Shown here: one piece after another, positions 16,082 through 24,272 of the stretch
Layout: every line of letters starts with the position of its first letter
How positions within the stretch are numbered: the first letter of the stretch is position 1
Origin: JAWOJF01 sp046481785
GTDB taxonomy: Bacteria; Bacteroidota; Ignavibacteria; Ignavibacteriales; Ignavibacteriaceae
Direction: 5' to 3'
Assembly (NCBI GenBank): GCA_046481785.1
Contig: JAWOJF010000061.1
Location: 1 to 32,661, forward strand
DNA length: 32,661 nt
Position numbers and translations under genes: made by a program
The notes under the pieces: generated by a model
The model's database searches: none
What the model was told of the DNA's origin: nothing
The model's input: only the letters and a program-made list of their open reading frames with translations

Positions 16082-18460
16082 TTATTGTCCTATGGATGTT
16101 AATACTTTCAGATAAAAATTTCTTCCAGGCCCAACAAGAATATTTCCCCTTGTTGTTGATAAATGATCCCTGTAATGTTTATTAAAAATATTTTCAATTC
16201 CTGCCATAAATTTAACACTATATGAAGAAATATTTATGTTTTTTGTATTAAAACTGAGATCAAACAAGGTATAACCCCCTGTAGCCGTTTCTCCCTCAGC
16301 CACATTGTTTTGAGCTGCATAAATTGCTGATGATACATCGGTCTGAATCATATCAAAAATAATAAACCTGAGCCCGATAATGTTTTTAAGCGGCGGTATT
16401 TCAGGCAGACTGCCGTCAGCAGTAACATCCTCCCCCTTAACATATGACGAGGTAAAATGAAAAACAAAATCCTTATAAAAATTATATTCTGTATTTAAAT
16501 CGAAACCATACAGCCTTGCTTCTCCAATATTTGTTTTTATGAAGGCATTTCTGTCCTCAAATGTTCCGGGTATTTCCGTAATAAGATTGTTAAAATAATT
16601 GAAGAAGAAACTTGAGACAATTTTTATATTTGATATATAATACCTGATACCAAGGTCTGCCGATTTTACTCTTTCCGGCTCCAGCAGAGGGTTGCCAATA
16701 CGCACATAACTGCCCTGGTCAATATACTGGAATCTTTCCTCAAGAGAAGGGGAGCGGAACGCATAACCTGCGCTTAATGTTAGATCAAGGCTTCTGTTCA
16801 GGGAATACTTTAGTCCTATATTAGTACTGTATGAGTTTTCATCTGCACTTATCTTATTCCAGATAATTTTCTGGCCCGCAGGTGCATCATTTCTAATTCC
16901 GTTAGTAATCTCGTATATTGGATTTAATGTTGTCTCACCGCTGATATCTATTTTATCTATTCTTGCTCCAATGGAAACTGATAGTTTATCCTCAATAAGT
17001 TCTGCATCATCCTGTGCAAAGATACCATAACTTTTAAATTTGGAATCCGGTAAAGGTTTTTCACCAATAATTCTATTGGTAGTATTAATAACATTTCCCT
17101 GCGGGTTCAGTACTTCAATTAACTGGTGCCTTTCACGGTTGCCATTATAGCTTCTGTCCCAGTAATCAAATCCTAAAATAAGATTATTATTTTCAGAAAG
17201 CAGAAAATTTCCCTGGAGAAGAATATTGTTGTTTCTATGTTCTGCTTCAGGAGTAATTTTAAGTACGCTTACCCTCCGTGCGGGAGTAGTTTCAGTTGCA
17301 GGAATATTCTGCACTATATGAGGAATATTTTCTACATTCCTTTCAATTTCCTGGTGAGAGTATTTAAAAGAAAGTTTATAAAGAAGCTTTGAGATATTTT
17401 GAATATCATATGCACCGGAAATAAGCTCACGTCTTTCATCGGGATATCTTACATCAGCGGTATTTGGAAATACCGAAGCTCCCGGTATGCCAACATCAAC
17501 TGCTTTAAATAACTGATAATTAATTCTGAACAGGTGATTTCGCACAGGTACAACATTCAGAGAGCCGGAAAAACTATAATCTTCAAACTGACTATTCTCA
17601 AGCTCTCCGGCAGGTGTACTGATATTGCCGGCTTTTCTATATGATCCGGAAATTTTAGATGACCAAATAGAGCCGCCCCCACTAACAGAACCTGAAGTTA
17701 CAGATGAATTATTTACAGAATTATATCCTGTATTTATACTTCCACCTAAAGAAAAACTATTTCTGAACTCAGGCGATTTTGTAACTATATTTATAATTCC
17801 GCCGGTAGCTCCGGAACCGTATATTGATGAGGAAGCCCCCTTTATTATTTCAATTCTTTCTATATCATTTACATCAACCATTGAGAAACGGGCTGCAACA
17901 TCTGTTGAAGTTGCAACCCTGTTCCCGTCAATTAGTGCAACAATATTTTCCCGGTTAAGCCCTCTAATGCTTATTTCAGTTCCCCACACGCCATCATTTA
18001 TTACCGATATACCAGGTTCTTTTTTTAGTATATCCGGCAGTGAGTGAAAGGGTTTACTTTCCACCTGTGACTGTTTTATCATCAACTCAGAATAAGGCGA
18101 GTTACGAAGATACTTATCAAAACGGCTTGTACTAACAATAACTTCGTCAAGCTCAATGGGAGAAGGCTCCAGTGAGAAATTAATTTCAGTGTCATTACTA
18201 ACAACTGCGTCCCGGTTAAAGGATTTATAGCTTATATGAGATACCCTGATCTCATAATTTCCTTTATCCAGATTATTTATTACATACTCTCCCTGGCTGT
18301 TTGTATAAGCCATATTTGCATAGCTAATAAAAACTATAGCGCTCTGTACCGGTTTACCTGAAAAAGCATCACTAACCCTTCCCCTTAAAGTAAAATCCTG
18401 AGCGTACGAGGTGGAAAGAACCATTATTGTTACCAAAAAAACATAGAGGATATATCTCAT
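16082..18460 (-). CDS. TonB-dependent outer-membrane receptor with carboxypeptidase-regulatory-like N-terminus
   Basis: 792 residues. Signal peptide at 1-20 (ending STSYAQ). A CarboxypepD_reg-like beta-sandwich follows (about 22-105: LRGRVSDAFSGKPVQSAIVFI, GNYEIRVSHISYKS), typical of Bacteroidota-type receptors. A TonB box (DEVIVSTSRF, about 104-113) precedes the plug (about 120-235: LPDILKKEPGISVINDGVWGTEISIRGLNRENIVALIDGNRV, IEIIKGASSSIYGSGATGGIINIVTK) and a 22-strand barrel to the end. The imported substrate is not evident; barrel features resemble siderophore, cobalamin or haem receptors generally. The exported DsrE gene ends only 7 bp upstream, so the two are co-transcribed and perhaps co-translated. 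Confidence 0.95.
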   Translation of the reverse strand: MRYILYVFLVTIMVLSTSYAQDFTLRGRVSDAFSGKPVQSAIVFISYANMAYTNSQGEYVINNLDKGNYEIRVSHISYKSFNRDAVVSNDTEINFSLEPSPIELDEVIVSTSRFDKYLRNSPYSELMIKQSQVESKPFHSLPDILKKEPGISVINDGVWGTEISIRGLNRENIVALIDGNRVATSTDVAARFSMVDVNDIERIEIIKGASSSIYGSGATGGIINIVTKSPEFRNSFSLGGSINTGYNSVNNSSVTSGSVSGGGSIWSSKISGSYRKAGNISTPAGELENSQFEDYSFSGSLNVVPVRNHLFRINYQLFKAVDVGIPGASVFPNTADVRYPDERRELISGAYDIQNISKLLYKLSFKYSHQEIERNVENIPHIVQNIPATETTPARRVSVLKITPEAEHRNNNILLQGNFLLSENNNLILGFDYWDRSYNGNRERHQLIEVLNPQGNVINTTNRIIGEKPLPDSKFKSYGIFAQDDAELIEDKLSVSIGARIDKIDISGETTLNPIYEITNGIRNDAPAGQKIIWNKISADENSYSTNIGLKYSLNRSLDLTLSAGYAFRSPSLEERFQYIDQGSYVRIGNPLLEPERVKSADLGIRYYISNIKIVSSFFFNYFNNLITEIPGTFEDRNAFIKTNIGEARLYGFDLNTEYNFYKDFVFHFTSSYVKGEDVTADGSLPEIPPLKNIIGLRFIIFDMIQTDVSSAIYAAQNNVAEGETATGGYTLFDLSFNTKNINISSYSVKFMAGIENIFNKHYRDHLSTTRGNILVGPGRNFYLKVLTSIGQ

Positions 18461-18467
18461 ATAATTG

Positions 18468-18914
18468 TTAATAGTCTATTGTAACTATTCTCCCTTTTGT
18501 GAAGTTGAAAAATATATCTTTTTTTGCAATTTTAATACCGTCCATCAAATCTTCTGCCGTTTTTCCTGCTGCCTGCATGCAAGAAGGGCAGGCATAGATA
18601 TTTATCCCTTTTTCCAATAATATTTTTATTGATTCATGAGAAGTTGGAAAAGTAGGATAAGAAATGTCTTCAGAATCTTTTAGAACTACGTCAATTCCAT
18701 TTATATCAAGGTAAACAAGAACGGCTTTATCTTCGGCCATAATTGTTGCCATTTTAAGCGCCATTACTACCCGGTGCGGATTATCATGACCGCTGCTGAT
18801 ATGAATTAATATTCCGTCAGCTTCCGGGTCTGACTGTGCAATACTATCCCTTCCGGTAAGAAGGGATGAAAAAAGTATAGTAAACAGGAAAAGTAATGAA
18901 AATAATTTTTTCAT
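18468..18914 (-). CDS. Exported DsrE-family protein with CPSC motif
   Basis: 148 residues. Residues 1-26 form a signal peptide (MKKLFSLLFLFT, ending in DSIAQ). The mature part is a DsrE/DsrF-like fold: ILIHISSGHDNPHRVVMALKMA, AVLVYLDINGIDVVL, SIKILLEKGINIYACPSCMQAAG and IKIAKKDIFF. Two cysteines form CPSC (C109, C112); the first is in the position of the sulfur-carrying or active cysteine of DsrE/TusD-type proteins. Those proteins are usually cytoplasmic, so the export is notable. The AAGGACG Shine-Dalgarno precedes ATG 18914. It sits between the peroxiredoxin (31 bp upstream) and the TonB receptor (7 bp downstream). A periplasmic thiol or sulfur role is inferred. Confidence 0.87.
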   Translation of the reverse strand: MKKLFSLLFLFTILFSSLLTGRDSIAQSDPEADGILIHISSGHDNPHRVVMALKMATIMAEDKAVLVYLDINGIDVVLKDSEDISYPTFPTSHESIKILLEKGINIYACPSCMQAAGKTAEDLMDGIKIAKKDIFFNFTKGRIVTIDY

Positions 18915-18945
18915 TTGTTCGTCCTTTATGGTTATTTAATCACAT

Positions 18946-19653
18946 TTACTTCTTTAAAATAGTATCCATAACTTTTTCTTTGCTTATTTCTTTTGTGCAG
19001 AAAAACCAGTCATAACATTTTATACCGTTTTTAGATTCCATTCTTTCTTGTGCAACCCCGCATGAACCGGCAGTAGGAACGATTACATCATCACCGGGGC
19101 GCCAGTCTGCCGGTGTTGCAACAGAGAATTCATCGGCGGTTTTAAGTGCAACTATTACGCGATATAACTCGTCAAAATTTCTGCCGAGGCTTAATGGGTA
19201 ATAAATTATAGTTCTGATCATTCCTTTGGGATCGATAACAAATACTGCGCGGACAGCTTTTGTATTGCTTTCACCAGGCTGAATCATGCCATACTTTTTA
19301 GCAACTTCCATTGTAATGTCTTCAATAAGAGGGAACTTCACTTCGATATTTTTCATCCCTTTATATTCTATCTTATCTTTTATAGTACGCAGCCATGCAA
19401 TATGACTGTAAAGCCCATCCACAGATAATCCAACCAGCTTACAATTAACTTTTGCAAACTGATCTTCCATTGAAGCAAACGTCATGAACTCTGAGGTACA
19501 CACAGGGGTAAAATCTGCGGGATGGCTGAATAAAATTACCCAGCTTCCTTTATAATCTGCAGGAAAATTTATATCCCCTTGTGTTGTAACTGCCTTAAAT
19601 TCAGGAGCGGGTTCGCCTATTCTCGGTAATGATATTTGATTACTTGTTTCCAT
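18946..19653 (-). CDS. Peroxiredoxin, Prx6 family, archaeal-type three-cysteine arrangement
   Basis: 235 residues, cytoplasmic. Reduces H2O2 and organic hydroperoxides. The peroxidatic cysteine is C52 (PADFTPVCTSEF); the invariant Arg fits R147 (DPKGMIRTI). The long C-terminal domain (about 165-235) carries C198 and the pair C213/C219 (IKCYDWFFC), with the same 6-residue spacing as the C207/C213 pair of Aeropyrum thioredoxin peroxidase, so a resolving cysteine is likely despite the 1-Cys ancestry. GGAG precedes ATG 19653 and a 21-bp palindrome lies at 19689-19709. Downstream are the exported DsrE protein and TonB receptor, suggesting an oxidative-stress or thiol context. Confidence 0.95.
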   Translation of the reverse strand: METSNQISLPRIGEPAPEFKAVTTQGDINFPADYKGSWVILFSHPADFTPVCTSEFMTFASMEDQFAKVNCKLVGLSVDGLYSHIAWLRTIKDKIEYKGMKNIEVKFPLIEDITMEVAKKYGMIQPGESNTKAVRAVFVIDPKGMIRTIIYYPLSLGRNFDELYRVIVALKTADEFSVATPADWRPGDDVIVPTAGSCGVAQERMESKNGIKCYDWFFCTKEISKEKVMDTILKK

Positions 19654-19688
19654 TTTTATTCTCCATTTTTTATAGTTTAAAATTACTG

Positions 19689-19709
19689 ATCTTTCATCAG
19701 ATGAAAGAT
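19689..19709. terminator. 21-bp perfect hairpin between NifX-like and peroxiredoxin genes
   Basis: ATCTTTCAT (19689-19697) and ATGAAAGAT (19701-19709) form a 9-bp stem with a 3-base loop. T-rich sequence lies on both sides, so it may terminate the DUF134/NifX transcript on the - strand. Equally it lies 36-56 bp before the peroxiredoxin ATG, where an operator palindrome would be expected. The sequence alone does not decide. Confidence 0.55.
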
Positions 19710-19747
19710 TTTTAATTTTGATTCATTCAGGATATACAATTTTTATA

Positions 19748-20131
19748 CTAATGATGATTGCAAACTAATCCTGCATCGTTTTTTAACTCGCCTTTAGTAA
19801 ACATATTTACTGCATCACTTATTAAGTCAACATCAGTAAAAAGAGTAATAATATTGTGCTGTTTAAGATCTTCCACCACTCTCCAGCCGCCTCCTTTAGA
19901 AATCAGGTAACTGCAATCTTTTAGTCCCTCAATTAAATGTGTATGGCTGTGTCCGTGCCCTTCGGCATGATCATGATGTTCGGGATTCAATCTGTGGTTG
20001 GTAAATAGATTTTCCCTATGCTCTTCATTAATTATTTTATCTCCATCAATTTCGTATACCATAAATGATCTGCATTTACCTATATGCCCCGTAACTCTTT
20101 TACCATCATTTGTTGCTATTGCAATTTTCAC
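19748..20131 (-). CDS. NifX/NifB-family (dinitrogenase iron-molybdenum cofactor biosynthesis domain) protein with His-rich loop
   Basis: 127 residues, one NifX-type domain: MKIAIATNDGKRVTGHIGKCRSFMVYEIDGDKI, CSYLISKGGGWRVVEDLKQHNI and LFTDVDLISDAV. Residues 46-65 insert a histidine-rich loop with eight histidines (H46 to H65), a probable metal-binding site. No nif genes are visible; stand-alone members occur in many non-fixing anaerobes and their role is uncertain, with iron-sulfur or metal handling suggested. The start is GTG 20131, overlapping the DUF134 stop (GTGA, 20128-20131) with AAGGAG just upstream, so the two are translationally coupled. Confidence 0.9.
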   Translation of the reverse strand: MKIAIATNDGKRVTGHIGKCRSFMVYEIDGDKIINEEHRENLFTNHRLNPEHHDHAEGHGHSHTHLIEGLKDCSYLISKGGGWRVVEDLKQHNIITLFTDVDLISDAVNMFTKGELKNDAGLVCNHH

Positions 20132-20442
20132 TTATTTCTCCTTTTATTTTTTATGTTTAATAATTCTTCGTCGTTAATACGTATTGCTTTACCATTTAAA
20201 ATTCCATCCGTAACTTTTCTGCGGGCAGATTCCAGTATGCGCCCGAAAGTTGCTCTTGATATATTCATTTCCTTTGCCCCGTTTTCGTGAGAATATGCAA
20301 GCAAATCTGCCAGACGTAGTGTTTCCAGTTCATCATGTTCAAGTGTTATTTCTTCAAGATCGTAAACAGGTATTCCCCTCGGTTTGAAATAATAACTTGA
20401 AGGATTACAGCGTATTCTGCGATATTTTCTGGGTCTTGGCAT
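20128..20442 (-). CDS. DUF134 family predicted DNA-binding protein
   Basis: 104 residues, the family's typical length. The N-terminus MPRPRKYRRI is the DUF134 signature. A helix-turn-helix follows: LETLRLADLLAYSHENGAKEMNISRATFGRILESARRKVTDGI, resembling a sigma-70 region 4-type HTH. DUF134 proteins are commonly found with NifX/NifB-family genes, as here, and are predicted regulators; their function is not firmly known. The start ATG 20442 lies 14 bp downstream of the 14-bp palindrome at 20456-20469, which suggests that the protein controls its own operon. Confidence 0.9.
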   Translation of the reverse strand: MPRPRKYRRIRCNPSSYYFKPRGIPVYDLEEITLEHDELETLRLADLLAYSHENGAKEMNISRATFGRILESARRKVTDGILNGKAIRINDEELLNIKNKRRNK

Positions 20443-20455
20443 TGTTTTTATATTA

Positions 20456-20469
20456 TGAGCATATGCTCA
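20456..20469. promoter_or_regulatory. Perfect 14-bp palindrome TGAGCATATGCTCA, candidate DUF134 operator
   Basis: TGAGCATATGCTCA reads the same on both strands with no mismatch. It sits 14-27 bp upstream of the DUF134 start codon, over the position expected for the promoter or leader. A dimeric HTH protein would bind such a site. Assigning DUF134 as the binder is inference from position. Confidence 0.6.
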
Positions 20470-20542
20470 AAACTATAGAATTTAATTGTTATATCAAATA
20501 ATAAAAAAATATTTTAGATGTGATATATGAATTATTGATAGA

Positions 20543-20577
20543 AGGATCTGAGATGTTTAAAATATAAGTCAGATCCT
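20543..20577. terminator. Stem-loop between hybrid kinase gene and DUF134
   Basis: AGGATCTGA (20543-20551) pairs perfectly with TCAGATCCT (20569-20577) around a 17-base AT-rich loop. It lies 45 bp beyond the region upstream of the hybrid kinase stop (- strand upstream is DUF134's promoter side), between two - strand genes. No T-run adjoins the stem, so function as a terminator is unproven. Confidence 0.35.
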
Positions 20578-20622
20578 CTTGTGAAGGGATATTGATAGAT
20601 TATAAAAAGAAATATGTACTCT

Positions 20623-23600
20623 TTATAGCTCCAGTCTTTTACTTGCAAGAAGCGCTGTAACAAGTTCTTCCATTTTAAATGGTTTAATAATATAATTATC
20701 CATTCCTATAGAGAGATACTTATCCCTGTCAGTGCTTAAAGCATTGGCAGTCATTGCAATTATAGAAGGCTGGCGTTCTTTGGGCAGCAGTCGTCTTATC
20801 TCAATAGTAGCCTGTTCGCCGTCCATTTCGGGCATTTGAACATCCATCAGAATAACATCATAAACCTGCCGTTCCAAAGCATCAAGTACCTCAAGTCCGT
20901 TAAAAGCAATATCTGCGGTATAGCCAATTTTACTAAGGAATCTTAAAGCAACCTTTTGATTTATCAGGTTATCTTCTGCAAGCAGTATACGCAATGGATG
21001 TTTTTTTCCTATTTCGGCATCAATATGTTCAGGTACTACTTCTTTTCTCTGCGGTATTACTGCAGCATTTTTATTAAGCACTGTAAGCAATGCGTTATAT
21101 AAGTGTGATGCTTTTATTGGTTTAGTTAAAATAGCTGCAAAATTTGAAAGACTGTTTTTTTCCCAGTATCCGTATGATGATAAAAGTATAAGAGGTATGG
21201 TTTTTCCTTTATAAGTTTTCCTCATCTCTTTTGCCAGTGTTATACCATCCATTTCCGGCATGTGGAAATCTAGTATAGCAAGGTCGTAAGTCTCTCCCCG
21301 GTTAATCAAATCTAAAGCTTCAGGACCTGAAGAAACTCCGATGGGAATCATTCCCATTGCTGTAGTTTGTTTAATAAGGATAACCTGATTTGTAACATTA
21401 TCATCAACAATAAGGAGTTTTTTATCTGATAAGCCCGTCAGATCTTTTTCGACTACTTTTTCAGAAGAAATTTCTGTTAATATTGTAAAGTGGAATGTAG
21501 CCCCTTCACCGGGAATACCTGTACTTTCCACCCACATTTTACCCCCCATAAGCTCACTGAGCTGTTTGCTTATGGCAAGTCCTAATCCGGTTCCGCCAAA
21601 CTTCCTTGTTGTTGATGCATCCACCTGGTAGAAAGACTGGAACAGACGGTTCTGGCGGTTTACTGGTATTCCTAATCCGGTATCTTTTACGGCAAAATAA
21701 ATTTGGTAAACATTATTATCGTGAAGCTGCCCTTTGGCCGAAACAACTACCTCTCCCTGTTCCGTAAATTTAATAGCATTGCTAAGCAAGTTGACAAGTA
21801 TCTGTCGTACTCTTGTTACATCACCGATAACTTTTTGAGTTAAACCATCATCAAGTGAGTAGAGCAGTTCAATGTTTTTATCTGCAGCCTTTGAGGCAAC
21901 CAGGTCAAGCGCTTCTTCTATACACAGCCTTACATCAAAAGGATGTTTCTCCAGTTCAATTTTCTGAGCTTCTATCTTTGAGAAATCAAGTATATCATTT
22001 ATAAGTGCTAATAATATATCACCTGAGCTATTAATTGTTTCAACATAATCTCTCTGCTCTTCATCCATAGTTGTTTTAAGAAGCAGCCCGGTAAAGCCTA
22101 TAATTGCATTAAGAGGTGTTCTTATTTCATGACTCATATTAGCTAGGAACTGGCTTTTAACTTTATTTGCTTTGTGAAGATCAAGATTTGTTTTTTCTAA
22201 TTCTTCGTAAGTTTTCTTCAGTGCTTCTTCAGCTTCTTTCCGGTTTGTAATATCATGGCTGACACCCAAAATTCCCTTAATATTTCCCTCATTATCTTTA
22301 AGCGGAATTTTACTGCCTATATGCCAGTGTTCTTTACCATCGCTGTAAACAATAATTTCTTCTTTTCCAAGCAGTGCTTCACCGGTTTCAAGAACCCTTA
22401 ATTCATCCTCATATGAATCATTTATAACTTCTTTTTCACGAAAATCAAAAATAGTTTTGCCAAGTGCCTCTTCCTGGCTTTCTACACCAAGATATAAAAG
22501 ATGTGCTTTGTTATTCAGAACGTAGCGGCCGGTGGTATCCTTAAAGAATATCAGGTCAGGCTGGTTATCAATTAATGTTTTAAATAGGTTACGTTCAACC
22601 TGAAGTGCTTCTTCTGCGCGCCTTTGTTCTGTAACGTCGCGGTCAATTCCAATTATATATGTTCCACCGTTTATTTTTATAGGTACCGCAGCATACTCAA
22701 TAATATTATGCCTGCCGTCAGGGCGTATCCAGGAAAAAGACCCTTTATAAGTTTTTTTATAATCTTGATTTTTATCTTCACTAATCTGTTTTTGAAGATT
22801 ATAAGTATTATCCAGCTTTAATAATTCTTCACGCGGCCTGCCTGCAATTTCAGCATACCTCGGGTTGCAGTCCAGCAGTTTCCTTTTTGCCGGATCAGGA
22901 TTTCCATCGTATATGCTTATACCATCAAAGGCATTATCAAAGATAAGACGGAACTTTTCTGCTGCTTCATGATAAGCCAGCTCAGCTATTTTCCGTTCAG
23001 TAATATCGCGGCCAATCCCAACAAGTCCGGTTACTTTATTATTCTTATCCTTCACCGGAATTTTAGAAGTAAGCAGCCATCTTTTTTCCCCTTCAGGATC
23101 GATAAAATACTCTTCTCTGTTTAGAACCGGGTTCCCCTGTAAAACAGACTGATCATCCTTATAAAATCCTTCAGCCACTTCCTTTGAGAAAAAGTCAAAA
23201 TCAGTTTTGCCTATAATCTCAGATTCAGACTTGCAGCCCATGTTCCGCAGATCTACATAATTTGCAATTGTTTTGCGGCATTCCAAATCCTTTGCATAAA
23301 AAGCATCAGGTATATTATCAATCAGTGTACGAAGCAGCATACGTTCATGCTGCAAAATTTCCTGCGATTTTTTAGATTCCGTGATATCTTCATAGGTGCC
23401 CAGAATACCAATTACATTACCATCCTTATCACGCAAGGGTACTTTACTTGTTTTCAACCAGCCAACTGTTTTATCCGGACGGGTTTGTGCTTCTTCAAAA
23501 TTTATTTTTGGAGTGTTGGACTCCATTACCTTCTTATCATCATTCCTGTATAATTCGGCTTCATTTTTCCACCCATAATCATAATCACTTTTCCCAATCA

Positions 23601-23889
23601 TTTCTTCCGGACTATTGGCGCCTGCATCTTTTGCAAATTCTTTATTACACCCTAAATAGTTAAGATTCTTATCTTTCCAGAAAACCCTCTGGGGGATTGT
23701 GTCCAAAATTAATTGGAGCATCTGGCGTGATTGGAAAAGTTCATTTTCAGTTTCTTTTATTTTTGCAGTTGATTTTTCAAGCTTTTTTATGTGTGTCTTT
23801 AGTTCAGCAATTTCTTCCTGCAATTCTTTCTTTGTCTTTTTATCGTCATTAGCTGCTTGTTTGGGTTTTTCTGAATGGGTTCCTCTCAT
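20623..23889 (-). CDS. Hybrid histidine kinase: four PAS domains, HisKA, HATPase, two receivers
   Basis: 1088 residues with no membrane segment, so a cytoplasmic sensor. A coiled coil (about 15-50, rich in K/E) precedes four PAS/PAC units (about 55-170, 178-296, 303-425 and 430-552), each ending in a GxxxDITE/R-type PAC motif. Then come HisKA with phospho-acceptor H587 (ANMSHEIRTPLNA), HATPase_c (N box NLLSNAIKFT, G boxes DTGLGI and GGTGLGLAIS), and two receivers with phospho-acceptor Asp at D874 (LAILDFHMPEMDG) and D1016 (VILMDVQMPEMDG). No Hpt domain and no neighbouring response regulator is present, so it is an orphan whose phosphorelay partner lies elsewhere. The first three PAS units share WKDKNLNYLGCNK/FYAKDLE-type loops, suggesting duplication. 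The signal is unknown. Confidence 0.94.
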   Translation of the reverse strand: MRGTHSEKPKQAANDDKKTKKELQEEIAELKTHIKKLEKSTAKIKETENELFQSRQMLQLILDTIPQRVFWKDKNLNYLGCNKEFAKDAGANSPEEMIGKSDYDYGWKNEAELYRNDDKKVMESNTPKINFEEAQTRPDKTVGWLKTSKVPLRDKDGNVIGILGTYEDITESKKSQEILQHERMLLRTLIDNIPDAFYAKDLECRKTIANYVDLRNMGCKSESEIIGKTDFDFFSKEVAEGFYKDDQSVLQGNPVLNREEYFIDPEGEKRWLLTSKIPVKDKNNKVTGLVGIGRDITERKIAELAYHEAAEKFRLIFDNAFDGISIYDGNPDPAKRKLLDCNPRYAEIAGRPREELLKLDNTYNLQKQISEDKNQDYKKTYKGSFSWIRPDGRHNIIEYAAVPIKINGGTYIIGIDRDVTEQRRAEEALQVERNLFKTLIDNQPDLIFFKDTTGRYVLNNKAHLLYLGVESQEEALGKTIFDFREKEVINDSYEDELRVLETGEALLGKEEIIVYSDGKEHWHIGSKIPLKDNEGNIKGILGVSHDITNRKEAEEALKKTYEELEKTNLDLHKANKVKSQFLANMSHEIRTPLNAIIGFTGLLLKTTMDEEQRDYVETINSSGDILLALINDILDFSKIEAQKIELEKHPFDVRLCIEEALDLVASKAADKNIELLYSLDDGLTQKVIGDVTRVRQILVNLLSNAIKFTEQGEVVVSAKGQLHDNNVYQIYFAVKDTGLGIPVNRQNRLFQSFYQVDASTTRKFGGTGLGLAISKQLSELMGGKMWVESTGIPGEGATFHFTILTEISSEKVVEKDLTGLSDKKLLIVDDNVTNQVILIKQTTAMGMIPIGVSSGPEALDLINRGETYDLAILDFHMPEMDGITLAKEMRKTYKGKTIPLILLSSYGYWEKNSLSNFAAILTKPIKASHLYNALLTVLNKNAAVIPQRKEVVPEHIDAEIGKKHPLRILLAEDNLINQKVALRFLSKIGYTADIAFNGLEVLDALERQVYDVILMDVQMPEMDGEQATIEIRRLLPKERQPSIIAMTANALSTDRDKYLSIGMDNYIIKPFKMEELVTALLASKRLEL

Positions 23890-24213
23890 TTTTTTAATTC
23901 CTTTGATTTGAGATATACAGGCTTGAGAAGGGTTTTTTTATTGCAAGAAACTGATGGATCATTCTGAATTTATTAAAACGGTTTAATGTTCAAAAAAATA
24001 ATTTAAACTGCAATAGAAATTTACAAATTCTTTTATAAGATGAAAGAATAAAATTTAATATATGCGTTTTTATAGCAGAATAGTAATAGAATATCCCGTA
24101 TTTAAGGTATTCATTACAATTGTAAGAATTTTAAAATCTTAGGATTGAAAAAACCTAATATAAAAATATTGTTTCCTTTTCAGGAATTTTAGCATATTGA
24201 ATTGTAAATTTTA
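23890..24213. other. AT-rich divergent intergenic region
   Basis: About 320 bp before the hairpin at 24214, between the divergent hybrid kinase and alpha-2-macroglobulin genes. I see no open frame with coding character and no RNA gene. Both promoters must lie between 23890 and 24272; the + strand candidate is at 24219-24247. The kinase start (23889) has no strong Shine-Dalgarno (AAAGGAATTAAAAAA gives only GGA). Confidence 0.6.
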
Positions 24214-24247
24214 CTGGTTTGACACTAATTACAAACCAGACTTAATA
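24214..24247 (+). promoter_or_regulatory. Candidate promoter of the A2M-pbpC operon with overlapping inverted repeat
   Basis: TTGACA (24219-24224), a 17-bp spacer and TTAATA (24242-24247) form a good match to a housekeeping promoter, with a predicted transcription start about 20 bp before ATG 24273. An 8-bp inverted repeat, CTGGTTTG (24214-24221) and CAAACCAG (24232-24239), overlaps the -35 box and spacer, the position of a repressor operator. If the host uses Bacteroidota-type promoters (TTTG/TAnnTTTG) the box assignment would change. Confidence 0.4.
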
Positions 24248-24272
24248 GCCTGTCAAAATAAAGGGAGTTCTA

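Noticed and set aside
19748..20131. Nitrogen fixation locus
   Set aside because: Only one NifX-type domain protein with DUF134 is present; no nifHDK, nifB or nifE/N is visible, and stand-alone members are common in non-fixers.
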